A stretch of DNA of 64,000 nt from NCBI RefSeq assembly GCF_029962835.1, contig NC_080588.1, forward strand, positions 67,810,501-67,874,500. The letters run 5' to 3'. Positions 1 through 11,255 of this stretch are shown in pieces (position 1 is the stretch's first letter; each line of letters begins with the position of its first letter). A model generated the notes under the pieces. The model ran no database searches. It saw only the letters and a list, made by a program, of their open reading frames with translations, and was not told the origin of the DNA. A program made the position numbers and the translations under genes. The stretch is from Magnolia sinica (lineage: Eukaryota > Streptophyta > Magnoliopsida > Magnoliales > Magnoliaceae).

Positions 1-774
1 ATGTAATTTACAAATGCAATATCACATCATTCCGAGATTGGATGTCGTAAATAGTCACTCCATGAACAAATTGTGTGATATAATTCACCCAGCTCATGTG
101 TTGTGTGCTCTGAGGAGTTCTTGTAAATCCACGGTAGCGTTGGCCATGCCGGCGAATATCCGTATAGTGAGAATACTGGTTGAGTCGGTTATCTATAAAT
201 CATATTTTATATTGTAATGATCACTATGTATGATGAGCCCCACACACTTTACTAGGTATGTATCTCATGTAGGTTGTTTGCACATGCTGATACCCTCGTG
301 TTAGTGGAGCATGGGATGTATCAAACCCTCACTTTACCTGTTATGAATCTCTTGAATTATTGTTAATCTTAAAGGATAACCTTCACTATGAGTAGGGCAT
401 TGACCCTCTCCCAACTGTAGAGGTTATACAGGTGACATACAGGATTAAAGACTTAGAGGGCCGCTTCCTGTAGAAGACTACGCGGAAAGAATTCGAAGCT
501 AGATTATTTAATTAGATTTATACTTCCACTGTGAACTCGATGAATGTAATAAGCTTCCATTGGGAAGGCCCTAATTATTCCTTTTACTCTGATGATATAT
601 AATCAATACAGTTGATTTTATTCTTGTAAATGTTACCTTCATGAATGTATCTGGATGTAAACAAATGAAAAATAATAATAGGGTGCGATTTCATAACATC
701 CAGTTGTACATTATTAACACTCGGTTTTCTCGGGCAAGAGTACATACTTTGGCCGTGAAAATTCGGGCTGTTAC
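1..774 (+). repeat. 3' tail of a chromovirus-type LTR (window-truncated)
   Basis: No credible gene is present. The stretch ends in gtgaaaattcgggctgttaca, the kind of terminus (TGTTACA) seen on the well-defined chromovirus LTRs of this window, which end in ggtgttaca. No primer-binding site follows, so if this is an LTR end it belongs to a 3' or solo LTR. The last bases overlap the first unit of the tandem array, so the exact edge is uncertain. Assignment is by terminus and general resemblance only. Confidence 0.4.
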
Positions 775-1412
775 ACGGTTAATTCAATGCATTTCACGGT
801 CAATTCCCTTTACTTCATGGTCATTTCAATGCATTTCATGATCAATTCGCTTCACTTCACAATCATTTTCATGCATTTCAAAGTCAATTTGCTTCACTTC
901 ACAGTGATTCCATGCATTTCACGGTCAATTCCCTTCACTTCACGGTCAATTCCATGCACTTCACGGTCAATTCCATGCATTTCACGGTCAATTCCCCTTA
1001 CTTCACGGTCAATTCCATGCATTTCACGGTCAATTCCCTTTACTTCACGGTCAATTTAATGCATTTCACAGTCAATTCCCTTCACTTCACGATCATTTTC
1101 ATGCATTTCACAATCAATTCTGGCGATTCCCCTTCACTTCACGGTCAATTCCATGCATTTCACGGTCAATTCCTTACTTCACAGTCAATTCAATGCATTT
1201 CAAGGTCAATTCCCTTTACTTCACGATCATTTCAATGCATTTTACGGTCAATTCGCTTCACTTCACGATCAATTCCATGCATTTCATGGTCAATTCCCTT
1301 TACTTCATGGTTAATTCAATGCATTTCACGGTCAATTCCCTTCACGGTCATTTTAATGTACTTCACGGTCAATTCACTTCACGGTCAATTCCATGCATTT
1401 CATAGGGTCAAC
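775..1412. repeat. 21-bp tandem repeat array (42-bp higher-order alternation)
   Basis: About 30 head-to-tail units of 21 bp. Two half-types tend to alternate: atgcatttcacggtcaattc and cttcacttcacggtcaattc. Variants differ at the cggtcaa core (cgatcat, cagtcaa, tggtcaa). Because 21 is a multiple of three, whole frames stay open and give heptapeptide-repeat ORFs on the + strand; these look like by-products of the period rather than genes. The array sits between two LTR-like remnants. Confidence 0.95.
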
Positions 1413-4100
1413 TGGGTCTAGATGGGGTCGACCCCGTTCGGCTGAAAGTTGTTTGGGCTCCACTTCTTCTTTGTGCTGGGACCCATTGAAAGCAATTGGC
1501 ATGAAGGTTAATGCAGAGGATGTATATATGTGAGATAATTTCGGAGGGTCTAATGTTAAATTCTTGGAATCGCCTTATATTAAGAATCTATAGTTTCCTC
1601 AACAAGTTTGGGTGGAAACCAAAATCATAGGATAAATTTATAACTCAAGTATGGCCCAAAGAGCTTTGAGGCAGAACGGGGTCGGCCCCAATCCACAACC
1701 AAAATTGGAGTACTGATTAATGATATTTCTCTGCTCATATCCATATAGCCGTGACCCCGATCGACCATCGGTGATCGTTAAACAGACTTCTAATCATATC
1801 TAATGATTGACACATCCAAATGGCGGACCGATCATATCCATACGTAAATCATCATTCGAGCTAACTATCATATGGTGTATATTGACTTGTACACCCCATA
1901 ATGGACCCTAAAGGTTAGAAAAACCCTCCCATAGGGTTAGTATAGTAAAAACCCAACCATTGGGGGCCATTTACACCAAATCTGGCACTATATAAGAGCT
2001 TCATTTAGGCACCCCCTCTCCCCATATGAAATTGCATTTTCAAAGGAGAGAAAGAGATAAAGAGGAAGAGAAAGAAGAAGAGAAGAAGAGAGAGTAGGAG
2101 TAGGTGAGGCTTTAATGCTTCCCTTCATCGGTTTCTTCCAATCAAAGCCCTAGCATCGATCGTTTTTCTCCGCCGTATCCGCCTCATTCGCGATTGGAAG
2201 GTAAGAAACAAATCCTACTTCCCAACTTAGGTTTTTCTAAAATGAATTGCATGAATCTTACTTAATTTCTTCTAAATTGGTATAAGAACCATTTTCCTCA
2301 ATTTTCTAACCCAAGGAGCGCCATGAGTGGGGCTAAACGTCACAAGATGCGGACCATTATTCCTAGGTGGTCAAGTACCAATTTTAGGATAAATTTAATG
2401 ATTTTGGAATGCTAGAGTGATGCACATGAGTGATTTGGAAAAAAACCTAGCTAGAAACCTACATATTAGGTCCACCAACATCCATACAATCATAAATTGC
2501 TATTTGTTTAGTTTTCAACATGTTTGAGCATGAAATTGGTGTTGCATGATCATCTCATATTTGATTCTTGCATGATTTTTCCTATAACATGTATGATTGT
2601 ATTATTTCTTATTGTATTCTTGTACTATGAGTGGTGTGTTGTCCTTGGTCTCTTAGGTAATCCAGCACCACACGCACACACGTTTGACTTATGCTATTAA
2701 GAGTAGTTGCATTTATTTTAATATCCTGAAATTTTATGCTCGATGTATTGTACGTGTGATTTCACCTGTACTAGAAGACAATCTCTTAATTGTTAGACGT
2801 GTTATTGAATATAACCCACTTTTTGGGTTGGTCAGGGAACTGAGATTTGTGAAGATGGTTCCGTTGGTTGGACAGTCTTGTAACTAGTCTAATTGATTTG
2901 GGCAGACGCGAACGGGCGACGGTAACAGGATTACATGGGTTGCTTGTACCCAATGTCGTGCGTTGCGTGTTCGCCTTAACTTAAGCGGTCTAGTCCACCA
3001 ACTGGCCAACTATGTTTGTTAATCATGTTTGCTCATGCCTGTTTGGAACCTGGAATACCTCTCGTCCACTGACGCCCACTGACAACAGCTGAAAACTGAT
3101 CCACAGTCTCGTGAGCTGGGCATAGTGGAATGGGACACTGTGTCCGAGTTATCGACCTACGCTGGGGTGATGAGCCTCCCCTTAGTGACCCCGAGCGATC
3201 CTGCTTTCCAATACTCCCCACGTGCTTGCAATTGGGGGTGGGGACCTTGATGGGATCGAAGATCGCGGGGTCTTGACCTCGAGCGTTAAAGGGTCTGGCC
3301 CTCGCAAATGGATGAGGGCATTAATATCGTCGGGCTGTACTAATATCCCCAACCTGTTCAATAAATGGAATTAACTAAATACTCGGCTAACATTATTCAT
3401 GCATCACATTAGCTAGGATTTGATGACTTGGTAGTTGAAGTCGCAATGAGAGAGTGTTGGTTATGCGCGACCATGAGATGAAGTCGCTCGAGGGAGTGTT
3501 GTGGGTGAGGTCATGCATCATACAATAATTCAAGCATACGCATTTAACAAGATTAGTTAGAGATGTGTGAATTTATGCTTTTCATTAAATTCATCATGGA
3601 ATTGTTATTTGATGTAACCTATGGCTAATGGCATCCAGTGATTTAGCTACTCACTCCCACTATGGGATGGTATTTTAAAACACCAACTAGACCCTTTACT
3701 AGATGCAGGTGAGGCGAAGCTCGACGAGCCGAGCGGTGTGAGCACGGATGAGGAAGAAGAGCTTCCTACTTCCAACTTATGGGCAGATCATCGTAGACTA
3801 TATGGGTTGATTATGGGTTGTTGAGCTGTGAATCTAGCACGCTATTTCTTTTGAACATTCATTTTATAAATTTTTTTGGGCAACGTCTTGTGCGACTTGT
3901 TTGATGTTCCTATAGACTTGTGTTTCTTAACCATATTTCTTTCAGTAGATTAGTTGTAGTTGTAGTTTATGTTCTAGCCGATTCCTATATTACTCATTTA
4001 AACTAATTTATGTGCAAATTACCATAATTAGGATATAAACAATACCCGAAAATTTGGAGGCCGAGTTCTTACATAGCCCCTGAAAACTTGAGGTGTTACA
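1413..4100 (+). repeat. Degenerate chromovirus-type LTR
   Basis: This non-coding stretch is collinear with the 5' LTR at 7504-10505 but much diverged. Matching blocks include the segment near 2350-2460 (compare 8750-8870), the block around 3000-3240 containing gaatgggacactgtgtccga (compare about 9410-9640), and a CT/GA-rich zone near 2040-2100. It ends at ggtgttaca (4092-4100). A clear TG start cannot be found; the 5' end may be lost or disrupted by the tandem array. No internal coding region follows, so it is probably a solo or partial LTR. Confidence 0.55.
1989..1996 (+). promoter_or_regulatory. TATA-like box in LTR remnant
   Basis: The sequence tatataag lies just upstream of a purine-rich leader inside the LTR-like block. 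Its position relative to the CT/GA-rich zone resembles the promoter region of the other LTRs here. Activity cannot be judged. Confidence 0.35.
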
Positions 4101-4429
4101 ATCACAGACTGCAACAGACTACAGTTATAATCCGTAACCATAGGGAAAAACACCTACTCTTTGATATGTATCGAAAATTGCGGGATTTTTGAGGCAAACT
4201 TGATGAACAGTTATGGACCTTTTTTGATCATATGGAAAGACCTTTGATACATATTGAAGTACATATCGAAAGACCTTCGATACATATCAAAGGACATATC
4301 GAAAAAGTAGGGGCCACGTTTATAATCCGTAGCCATAGGAAACCCCGTAGCCATAGGTTCGTGACTTCTTCTTTTCTTTTTCTTTTTTTTTTTTTCTGTT
4401 GTAATCCTCACCGCTTTTTGTGGGTCATA
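4101..4429. other. Intergenic spacer with short repeats
   Basis: No gene is seen. Short internal repeats occur: ataatccgtaRccatagg twice (near 4128 and 4322) and several copies of an acatatcgaaagacc-type unit between 4215 and 4305. A T-rich tract (4372-4396) follows. Short ORFs across this stretch on both strands have no recognisable similarity. Confidence 0.5.
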
Positions 4430-4890
4430 TTATGAGGTATATGTTATATCCAAACCGTCCATCTATTTGGCGAACTCGTATTACGGCTTGAGATGAAAAA
4501 TAAGATAGATCTAGCTATCAAGTGGACCACACTGTAAAAGGCAGTGGAGGATTGAACGTCTACCATTGAAACCCTTTTAGGGGTCACAGAAGTTTTGGAT
4601 CATTATGAAATTTGTTTTTCCTCTTCATCCAGGTCTTTGTGACTTTATGAATAGATTGGATGGAAAATAAATGTTACGGTGGGCCCTACAAAATTTTTAA
4701 CGAAATTTTCACGGCTCTTTGTGGTGTGGTCCAGTTGATCTTTGGATATGATTTTTTTAAAAAAATATATATAATGCTATGAAATGATGTCGAAATATGG
4801 ATGAACGTTGTGGATATAATGAATACATAACTGTGGGGCCTACGTAACTTTGATCTCTTTTGAACCGTTCGTGCAACTCGGAGTTCGAGG
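4430..4890. repeat. Dispersed repeat, copy 1 (pairs with 54520-54990)
   Basis: This is collinear with 54520-54990 over its length. Both carry tgttatatccaaaccgtcca, a direct match around agatagatctaRctatcaag, a gtctttgtgac block, and an ending near aactttgatctc followed by ccRttcgtRcaactc. There is no coding potential and no convincing terminal inverted repeat. It is probably a non-autonomous DNA transposon fragment; the class is not determined. Confidence 0.8.
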
Positions 4891-5149
4891 AGCGTAAGCG
4901 CTCGTCTTCGAGCACCAGCCGATCCTCTTGCCGAAGGAAAAAGCAGGGGCGTTTTTGACCTTTGGGAAGCCGGCCATATGTACGGGGCTTATTCTGGAGG
5001 GATAAAAAGAAGTGGGTCTAAAAACGTAAATGGGCCATAAATGGGTTGTACAATGGTAAATTTCTCGTGAAAATGGGGATTTAACCAAAAAAAAAAAAAA
5101 AAGAAGCAAATTCTCATGTGAAACGCATGTTAGGGATTGAATACCCACT

Positions 5150-5420
5150 GTTAAAAAATTTCCAGGGGCAGAAAGTTCTGGATCAAGAGCTGCTATTTCA
5201 TATAGGTTTGTGTGACCATATCAACAGGTTGGATGGCAAATAAACATTACAGCAAGGCGTGAAAGTTTTTAATGATGGTCGTTCAATTACAACTGGTTTC
5301 CTACTGTGCGGTCCACCTAAGAATTGGATCTACCTCATTTTAGGGATCCTGATCTAAGATGATCTGGAAAAACTGATGGACGGAGTGGATATACGACACA
5401 ACGGTCAGGGTCTCACCCAT
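5150..5420. repeat. Related dispersed repeat in the UGT upstream region
   Basis: This holds the same sort of blocks as 4560-4760 (agttctggatca, then tttgtgtgaccatatcaaca, then ttggatggcaaataaa) in diverged form. It ends about 150 bp before the UGT start codon, so the proximal upstream sequence of the gene is largely repeat-derived. A ggtggggcccac motif at about 5540-5551, typical of these repeats, lies some 25-35 bp before the start codon. Confidence 0.55.
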
Positions 5421-5574
5421 TAACCCTGCCTCACTTGATCCGCGCTCTGAAATGTACCACCATGTAACCTTATCTTTGGGCCATAAAACCAAGTGCTTCC
5501 TCTCTTCCCTTCCAAGTGCGTGGTGTGGAGTGTAGATAAGGTGGGGCCCACCCTTCAATTGAATTTGGTAAGCC

Positions 5575-6951
5575 ATGGCTGATGGAATGCATGTGGTGAT
5601 GCTTCCATGGCTGGCTTTTGGTCACATGATCCCATTCCTTCAACTCTCCATAGCCTTAGCCAAAGCTGGCATCCGAATCTCCTTCCTCACCACTCAAAAA
5701 AACATCCAAAGGCTACCCAAGATCCCACAACATCTAACTGCTCTGATCAATCTGGTGGAGCTTCCCTTGCCGAAGGTGGACGGCCTACCTGAAGGCGCTG
5801 AGGCCACTGTCGATATTCTCCACGGGAGTGACGAGTACTTGAAGAAGGCCTACGATCTCTCCTACCCCGCCTTCAAGAAGTTCATTACCGAAGAATCGCC
5901 GGACTGGATAGTCCATGATCTCTTCCCCAGTTGGGTGGGCAATGTTGCAAGTGAATTCAACATCCCTCGTGTCTTCTTCTCTATTTGTTCAGCTACCGTA
6001 ATTGCATTCTTTGGGCCGGTCTCAGACAGCCTAAAGAAAATCTGGCCATCACCAAAAAGCCTGGCATCCCCACCTGAGTGGTTTGAATTCGAGTCGTCCG
6101 TTGCCGTTCCGCCCCATGAGACCGATGGCTCCTACCATGGGCTTTTCAACCCAGATGCATCAGGCTTCTCGATTTTAGATCGTTTAGTGCTAGCACTCCA
6201 AGAGTGTTCGGCAATGGCAATTCGGAGTTGCAATGAGTTCCAAGGGGAGTACTTGGGCTTACTCAAGAAATTGCGCAAGAGACCGGTCATTCCAGTCGGA
6301 TTACTTCCACCAACGCCATTAGAGAAGAGAGAAACGACCGACCCCAAGTGGGTAAACACACTTAAATGGCTCGATGAACAGCCCAACAGATCAGTAGTGT
6401 TTGTTTGCTTTGGAAGTGAATGTAAACTGAGCAGAGATCAAGTGTATGAGATTGCCCTTGGGCTTCAACTCTCCAATTTGCCATTTCTATGGGCCATCAG
6501 GACTCCCATATGGGCAACCAACGACATGGATACCCTTCCGCCGGGATTCAAGAGCCAGATTGGCAGTCGTGGGGTCGTCTATATGGGTTGGGCCCCTCAG
6601 TTGGAGATATTGTCCCACCCTTCTGTCGGTGGATCTTTGTTTCACTCTGGGTGGGCGTCCATCATCGAGACCGTCCATTATGGGCATGCTCTCATCGTAT
6701 TGCCGCTTGCGAACGTCCAATCATTGGATGCGAGGATGTTGGTGGACAAGGGTCTGGCTATAAAAGTTGACGTGAACGACGATGGGTCCTTCCACAGGGA
6801 TGCAGTCGCTCGGTCGCTGAGGCTGGCCATGGTCGAAGAGGAAGGAGAAAGGTTTAGGCTTAAATCGATAGAAATGAAGGCCATTTTCAGTGATCAGACA
6901 CTCCATGAAAACTGCATGAATGAATTTATCAACTTCCTCAAAAGCTCCTAG
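5575..6951 (+). CDS. Family-1 UDP-glycosyltransferase, UGT91-like
   Basis: Intact 458-residue intronless ORF, a normal length for plant family-1 UGTs. These soluble GT-B enzymes transfer a sugar from a UDP-sugar to small acceptors such as flavonoids or terpenoids, or to an existing sugar. The N-terminal acceptor domain has the expected catalytic His17 (PWLAFGHMIPF) and partner Asp115 (DWIVHDLFPSW). The C-terminal donor domain carries the 44-residue PSPG box at residues 339-382, from WAPQLEILSHPSVGGSLFHS to VQ. The HALIVLPL stretch and the following DGSFHRDAV segment are what I expect of UGT91 members, many of which glycosylate glycosides; the acceptor cannot be read from sequence. Odd points are HSGWAS in place of HCGWNS/HCGWSS and Val381 where Asp/Glu normally precedes the final Gln. 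The start is chosen for the good context aagccATGGct. An AATAAA lies 22 bp past the stop. Confidence 0.93.
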   Translation: MADGMHVVMLPWLAFGHMIPFLQLSIALAKAGIRISFLTTQKNIQRLPKIPQHLTALINLVELPLPKVDGLPEGAEATVDILHGSDEYLKKAYDLSYPAFKKFITEESPDWIVHDLFPSWVGNVASEFNIPRVFFSICSATVIAFFGPVSDSLKKIWPSPKSLASPPEWFEFESSVAVPPHETDGSYHGLFNPDASGFSILDRLVLALQECSAMAIRSCNEFQGEYLGLLKKLRKRPVIPVGLLPPTPLEKRETTDPKWVNTLKWLDEQPNRSVVFVCFGSECKLSRDQVYEIALGLQLSNLPFLWAIRTPIWATNDMDTLPPGFKSQIGSRGVVYMGWAPQLEILSHPSVGGSLFHSGWASIIETVHYGHALIVLPLANVQSLDARMLVDKGLAIKVDVNDDGSFHRDAVARSLRLAMVEEEGERFRLKSIEMKAIFSDQTLHENCMNEFINFLKSS

Positions 6952-7503
6952 ACATAAAGGGCAACTGATCTGAAATAAAATGTACAGATGTGGTTGTTAG
7001 CATTCCAAACTTGTATATGATATGATTTGTATTTTCAGGGAACTTTCCCATTGAATGTGAACTTAGTTCTGTATGATTATGGTTGCTTTAATCCAGCCGT
7101 TGATCTTACAGCCCCATCATTGGTGAATAATGGGGGCTGATGTTGGCCTTTTTTTTTTCCATCACGGTGGGTGGACATCATCCCCAAAATGAAGCAGATG
7201 CAGATCCAAGTTGTAGGTGATCATTCTGGTGGCCGACAGTGTTGGCGGATCTCTTGTGCCCCACATGTGGATAATACAGGGGAGGGAAATTTGCTACTCC
7301 CAGTATCCAAACACTTCACCTTCCACTTTCGATTCCCACTTTCTTTAAAAGCTCATAGCTTTCTCTAAAAGCTTGAGATGTTCGAGGATACATAGAATAT
7401 ACATAAAAGGAACTTTAATACTCAAATTTCATACGTCATATGTACCTTGTACATTTTCAAGCATTCACATGTGTCACATGTGCTTATCTAGCACATGCAT
7501 ATA
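6952..7503. other. UGT 3' flank, duplicated at 45187-45737
   Basis: No gene is seen. The stretch aligns with the flank of the UGT pseudogene through shared blocks such as taaaatgtacagatgtgg, acagccgttgatcttac and ccacatgtgtcacatgtgct. Copy 2 has lost about 14 bp beginning at the stop codon, so its reading frame ends differently. The last five bases (7499-7503, ATATA) are the target-site duplication of the large chromovirus. Confidence 0.8.
6974..6979 (+). terminator. Possible polyadenylation signal of the UGT gene
   Basis: An AATAAA hexamer lies 22 bp after the stop codon and is conserved in the duplicated copy at about 45193. It is close to the stop for a plant gene, so other near-upstream elements further on may be used instead. 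Confidence 0.4.
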
Positions 7504-10500
7504 TGTAACATCCAGTTCAACTAGAACAGTATCTTGAAGCGTCCACGTAGGATTTGCCGCATGACCGTTTGCTTAAACCACTCATGTGTGGGGTACCACC
7601 AACAAATTAACCCTGGTTAGCCCATTGAGGTGAACCAGTCTAGTTATGATAGGACTATGTGCAGGCCGTCAAGCCAGATAACCTATTTGTGCTTGGCAAC
7701 AGCTTGTGCGGGTCGTGCAGCGGCCAAGGAAGGTCAGAAAAATCTAAAAATTGGGAAAACCGCAGATCTCACTGGGCTTGTGATCCATCGCGGACCACGG
7801 ACTTAGTAAACACCTACGAATTAATTATCCATGCCGTTCCCAACGGCACTTGCCAAACGCAACTCACCCCTGCCCTGACCCAAGGCTAGAATTGAAATCT
7901 GACACTTTTAAATGAAACTGAGATATTGGACTTTGCAGCCGTCGGATCTCTTCTACATTTATGGTTAAGGCATAAAGTATTTTTCTATGCCTGTTCACAA
8001 AATCTGGAACCCGATCGTGAAACGGTGACCGTTGATTGCAAATCGGACCCGTACGGTAAAACCCTGTGTCCTTTTGCCTTCAAATTTTGTACGGCCTTTC
8101 ATCGGGCCATGGAGCACCTAGCCTATAAATTTCATAACCAGGGAGTTATCAGAATCACCATAACAGCTAGAATGGACCCCACATGCCATTTAAAGATCGG
8201 AACCGTACGATAAAACCCCGCATTCGTTTGTCTTCAAAATTTTTAAAATCTCTCATTAGGCCATTAGACACCTACACACCAAGTTTGGTAGTTAGAGGGG
8301 TGACAGAGCTACCCCAAAGCTAAAAGGGGGTCCTAGATGGTCATTGTAGGAATAATGTTAGAACTTAAAGCCATTTAGCCTAAACATAAAAAGTAAAACC
8401 CTCTTTGACTCTCTCTCTCTCTCACTCACTTCTACAAAAGCAACAAAGGAGAGGAGAGAGTGAAGAAAGAAGAGAGTAAAGGTGGGCCGTAGTTAAAGGT
8501 GGGGCCCAAGAAAGGTTGAGTCTTACAACTCCTTCCCTTATCCTCAAGAAATCCCACATCCACCACTCCAAGCTTGATTTCCAACTGATTGGAGAGGTAA
8601 ACATCCATCTTTTGATAATCCTTTGTATTGAGAGAGGATTTATATGAAATCCTAACATGCAAATGCATTGCTTTAAGTTTCCAGTCAATCGATCTCGAGT
8701 TCGTCACTTATAGGTCATTTCCCAAGATCTCAACGATCCATAGGTGCGGACTATTATTCTTAGGTGGCCCAACACCAATTTTAGTGTGAAATTAATGATT
8801 ATGTATGCTCGGGTGATGTATTTGAATAATCTAGGAGAAAACCTAGCCATGACCTTATATGAAAGATCCTCCCAAATGACATAAAATGATTATGAATCGT
8901 TGTTATTTCCCACATGATTGGGCATGAACTTGGTGATTGCATGATTCATCTCATACTTGATTCTTGAATAATGTTTCCTTGTAGCAAGTATGATCCATTA
9001 ATCCTTATGGTATTTTTGTGCTATGAGATATATATATATACACACACATACAATCCTTAGTCTTTTCGTTAACCCCACACACCACACATACATATTTATT
9101 TCATGCTATTGTTAGTAGTTGCAATTGTAGAAAAATATGAATTTATAGGTTTGATGAATGAATGCATGACATCACTTGTGTTAGATGATGAATTCTGATT
9201 GGTTGAAGTGTTATTGAATACCCTCAAATCCCTAGGTTGGTCAGGAAACTGAGGTGAGAGAAGGTGGTCCCGTTGGTAAGACTTTCCTGAGGCTAGGCCG
9301 ACGGATTTGGGCGGATGCGAATGGGGGAAGGTAGTTGGACTACATGGGTCGCTTGTACCCGATGTCGTCCGTCACATACTCTCCTAGACTTGCACGGTCT
9401 AGTTTGCATACTAACCAACCATGTTTGTTAACCATGTCTACTCACACCTGTATGGAACTTGGAATATCCTTCAACCAATGGAGCCCATTGATAACCATTT
9501 GAACCCGATATACTGACTCGAGAGCCAGGCATGGTGGAATGGGACACTATGTCCGAGTTATTAGCCTATACACTGGGGTGACGAGCCTCCCCGTAGTGAT
9601 CGCGAGTGATCCCACTTCTCATCACTCCCCATGTGCTTAAAATCGGGGATAAGGAACCCGATGGGATCAAGGATCACGGGGTCCTGGCCTCACACGTTGA
9701 GGGGCCTTGGCCTCGTATCCAGTTAAGGGCATTGATACGTGGTGTGTACTAGTTTTCCAAATCTGCTGGATGAATGGAATTAATTAAGAACCTAGCTAAT
9801 ACTATCACGATCACATCGCACTAGTTAGGTTGGTGACTCAACAGTTGAGGTCGCAATGAGGGAGTGTTAGTCATACGTGATCGTTAGACGGAGTCGCTCG
9901 AGGGAGTGTTGTTGCGAGGTCATGTATCATATCATAATACATGCATATGCATTAACAAGACTAGCTAGAGATCTGTGAATGTATGCCTTTCATTAAACTC
10001 ATAATATAATTGATATTTGTTGTAACTTAAGACTAATAACACCCACTGAGTTGATCACTCACTCCCACTCTGGGACAGTATTTTAAAACACCAACAAGAC
10101 TCTTCAGTAGTTCCAGGTGACGCTGAGTACGAGGAGCCTTGCGATGCAGGCCTGGATGAGGAGGACGAGCTGTCCTATTTCCAATCGATGGATGGTTCGC
10201 CGTAGATTTTGTGGGCAGACTTGAGTCGTTGAGTAGGGGACTTAACGCATCATTCTTTTGAACATATCATTTTTTATATTTTGTTGGGCAACGCCTTGTG
10301 CGACCCATTGTTATATCTTTTGGACTTGTAAACAATTTTTCATTTCCATTTCAACAGATTAGTTGTGATTGTAATTCATGTTTCAAGTAATTCCATACTG
10401 CTCATTAAACCTGATTAAATACAAAACAGTAAAATTGGATATAAGTGATACTCGAGAACTTGGGAGTCGAGTGTATACACGACCCTCAATTTTTAGGGTA

Positions 10501-10505
10501 TTACA
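7504..10505 (+). repeat. 5' LTR of the chromovirus (3002 bp)
   Basis: The LTR runs from TGTAACATCC to ggtattaca and is collinear with 29794-34758 minus the inserted solo LTR. A TATA-like cctataaattt (about 8120) and a CT-rich tract followed by a GA-rich tract (8400-8480) mark the probable promoter and transcribed leader. A short (AT)n(AC)n tract lies near 9029-9050. The ORFs inside are not conserved as protein and are not annotated. Confidence 0.95.
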
Positions 10506-10508
10506 AGT

Positions 10509-10520
10509 TGATATCAGAAC
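10509..10520 (+). other. Degenerate primer-binding site of the chromovirus
   Basis: tgatatcagaac begins 4 bases after the LTR end and matches the common plant tRNA-iMet site TGGTATCAGAGC except at two positions. Both differences are G-to-A, consistent with decay. Confidence 0.7.
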
Positions 10521-11109
10521 AATGGTTTGGAATTAATAGGGCCGTGGACCATGAACTCACTAACGCGTCCGCTGATTTGAGAGGAAACACAATGGAGACT
10601 TAGAAATGCTAGGAACCATTCCATGACCTGAACCGGTAATCTTAGATGGAAGGTAAGACTTCTAAGGAGTTAGAATTAAGATGCGAGAGAGACTAGTGAC
10701 GCTAGGGAAATGGTCCGAGAGTCTTACATTACCTCAGCTCATCGATAGGAATGAGCCGGAAACTAAACGATTAGACGGTCGAAACCATCATCCTAGACCG
10801 AATGAGTTAATACCGGGGCTAACTTGATAGTTCCAACCTATTCGGGGATAAAGATTTAGGGGTGAACGGAAATTGTAGATAAAATAGATTTTTGACCACT
10901 AACTAGGAGGAATCTCACAAAATAATTAGGCTCATTACGTAGATCAGCTTCTCCCACCCCAAAATCATATATGGCACATCCCGGGGGGCCTTATCCGTGC
11001 CCGGGAAACTGAGGTTCAAGTGGCCCCACCCAGAAAATAGTGGGTCGGCAGGACCCTGCCAGCACGACCCCGCCCGTCCACACGATCCCGCCCAGCCTTC
11101 CAGCCACAC
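10521..11109 (+). other. Chromovirus leader, first part
   Basis: Non-coding leader downstream of the primer site. No conserved ORF is seen. It becomes GC-rich from about 10980 where it runs into the 51-bp repeats. Confidence 0.5.
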
Positions 11110-11255
11110 GCGGGACCCTGCCCAGCTGGTGTGGCCCCCGCCCGAAGGTCCAGAGCATCCGTGGGACCCCGCCCAGTGGGTGTGGCCCCCGCCCAATTGT
11201 CCAGCAGGTCGGTGGGACCCCGCCCAGCTGGCGTGGCCCCCGTCCGGACCGCAAA
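11110..11255. repeat. GC-rich 51-bp tandem repeats in the chromovirus leader
   Basis: Three units start at about 11110, 11161 and 11212, each opening with gYgggacccYgcccagYKgg followed by tgtggcccccgcccg. The block is far more GC-rich than its surroundings. Overlapping ORFs on both strands arise because 51 is divisible by three; they are not credible genes. Confidence 0.85.

Noticed and set aside
775-1412. CRISPR-like repeat array
   Set aside because: Units are directly adjacent with no unique spacers, and the context is a plant chromosome.
912-1421. 169-residue ORF encoding a heptapeptide-repeat protein
   Set aside because: It is produced by the 21-bp tandem array, whose period is a multiple of three. 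A parallel ORF in another frame is equally open, and there is no domain or promoter.
4840-5148. 102-residue minus-strand ORF next to the UGT
   Set aside because: It lies over dispersed-repeat and A-rich sequence, with no recognisable domain.
6132-6906. Several 60-105 residue ORFs on both strands inside the UGT
   Set aside because: They are shadows of the UGT coding sequence and have no similarity of their own.
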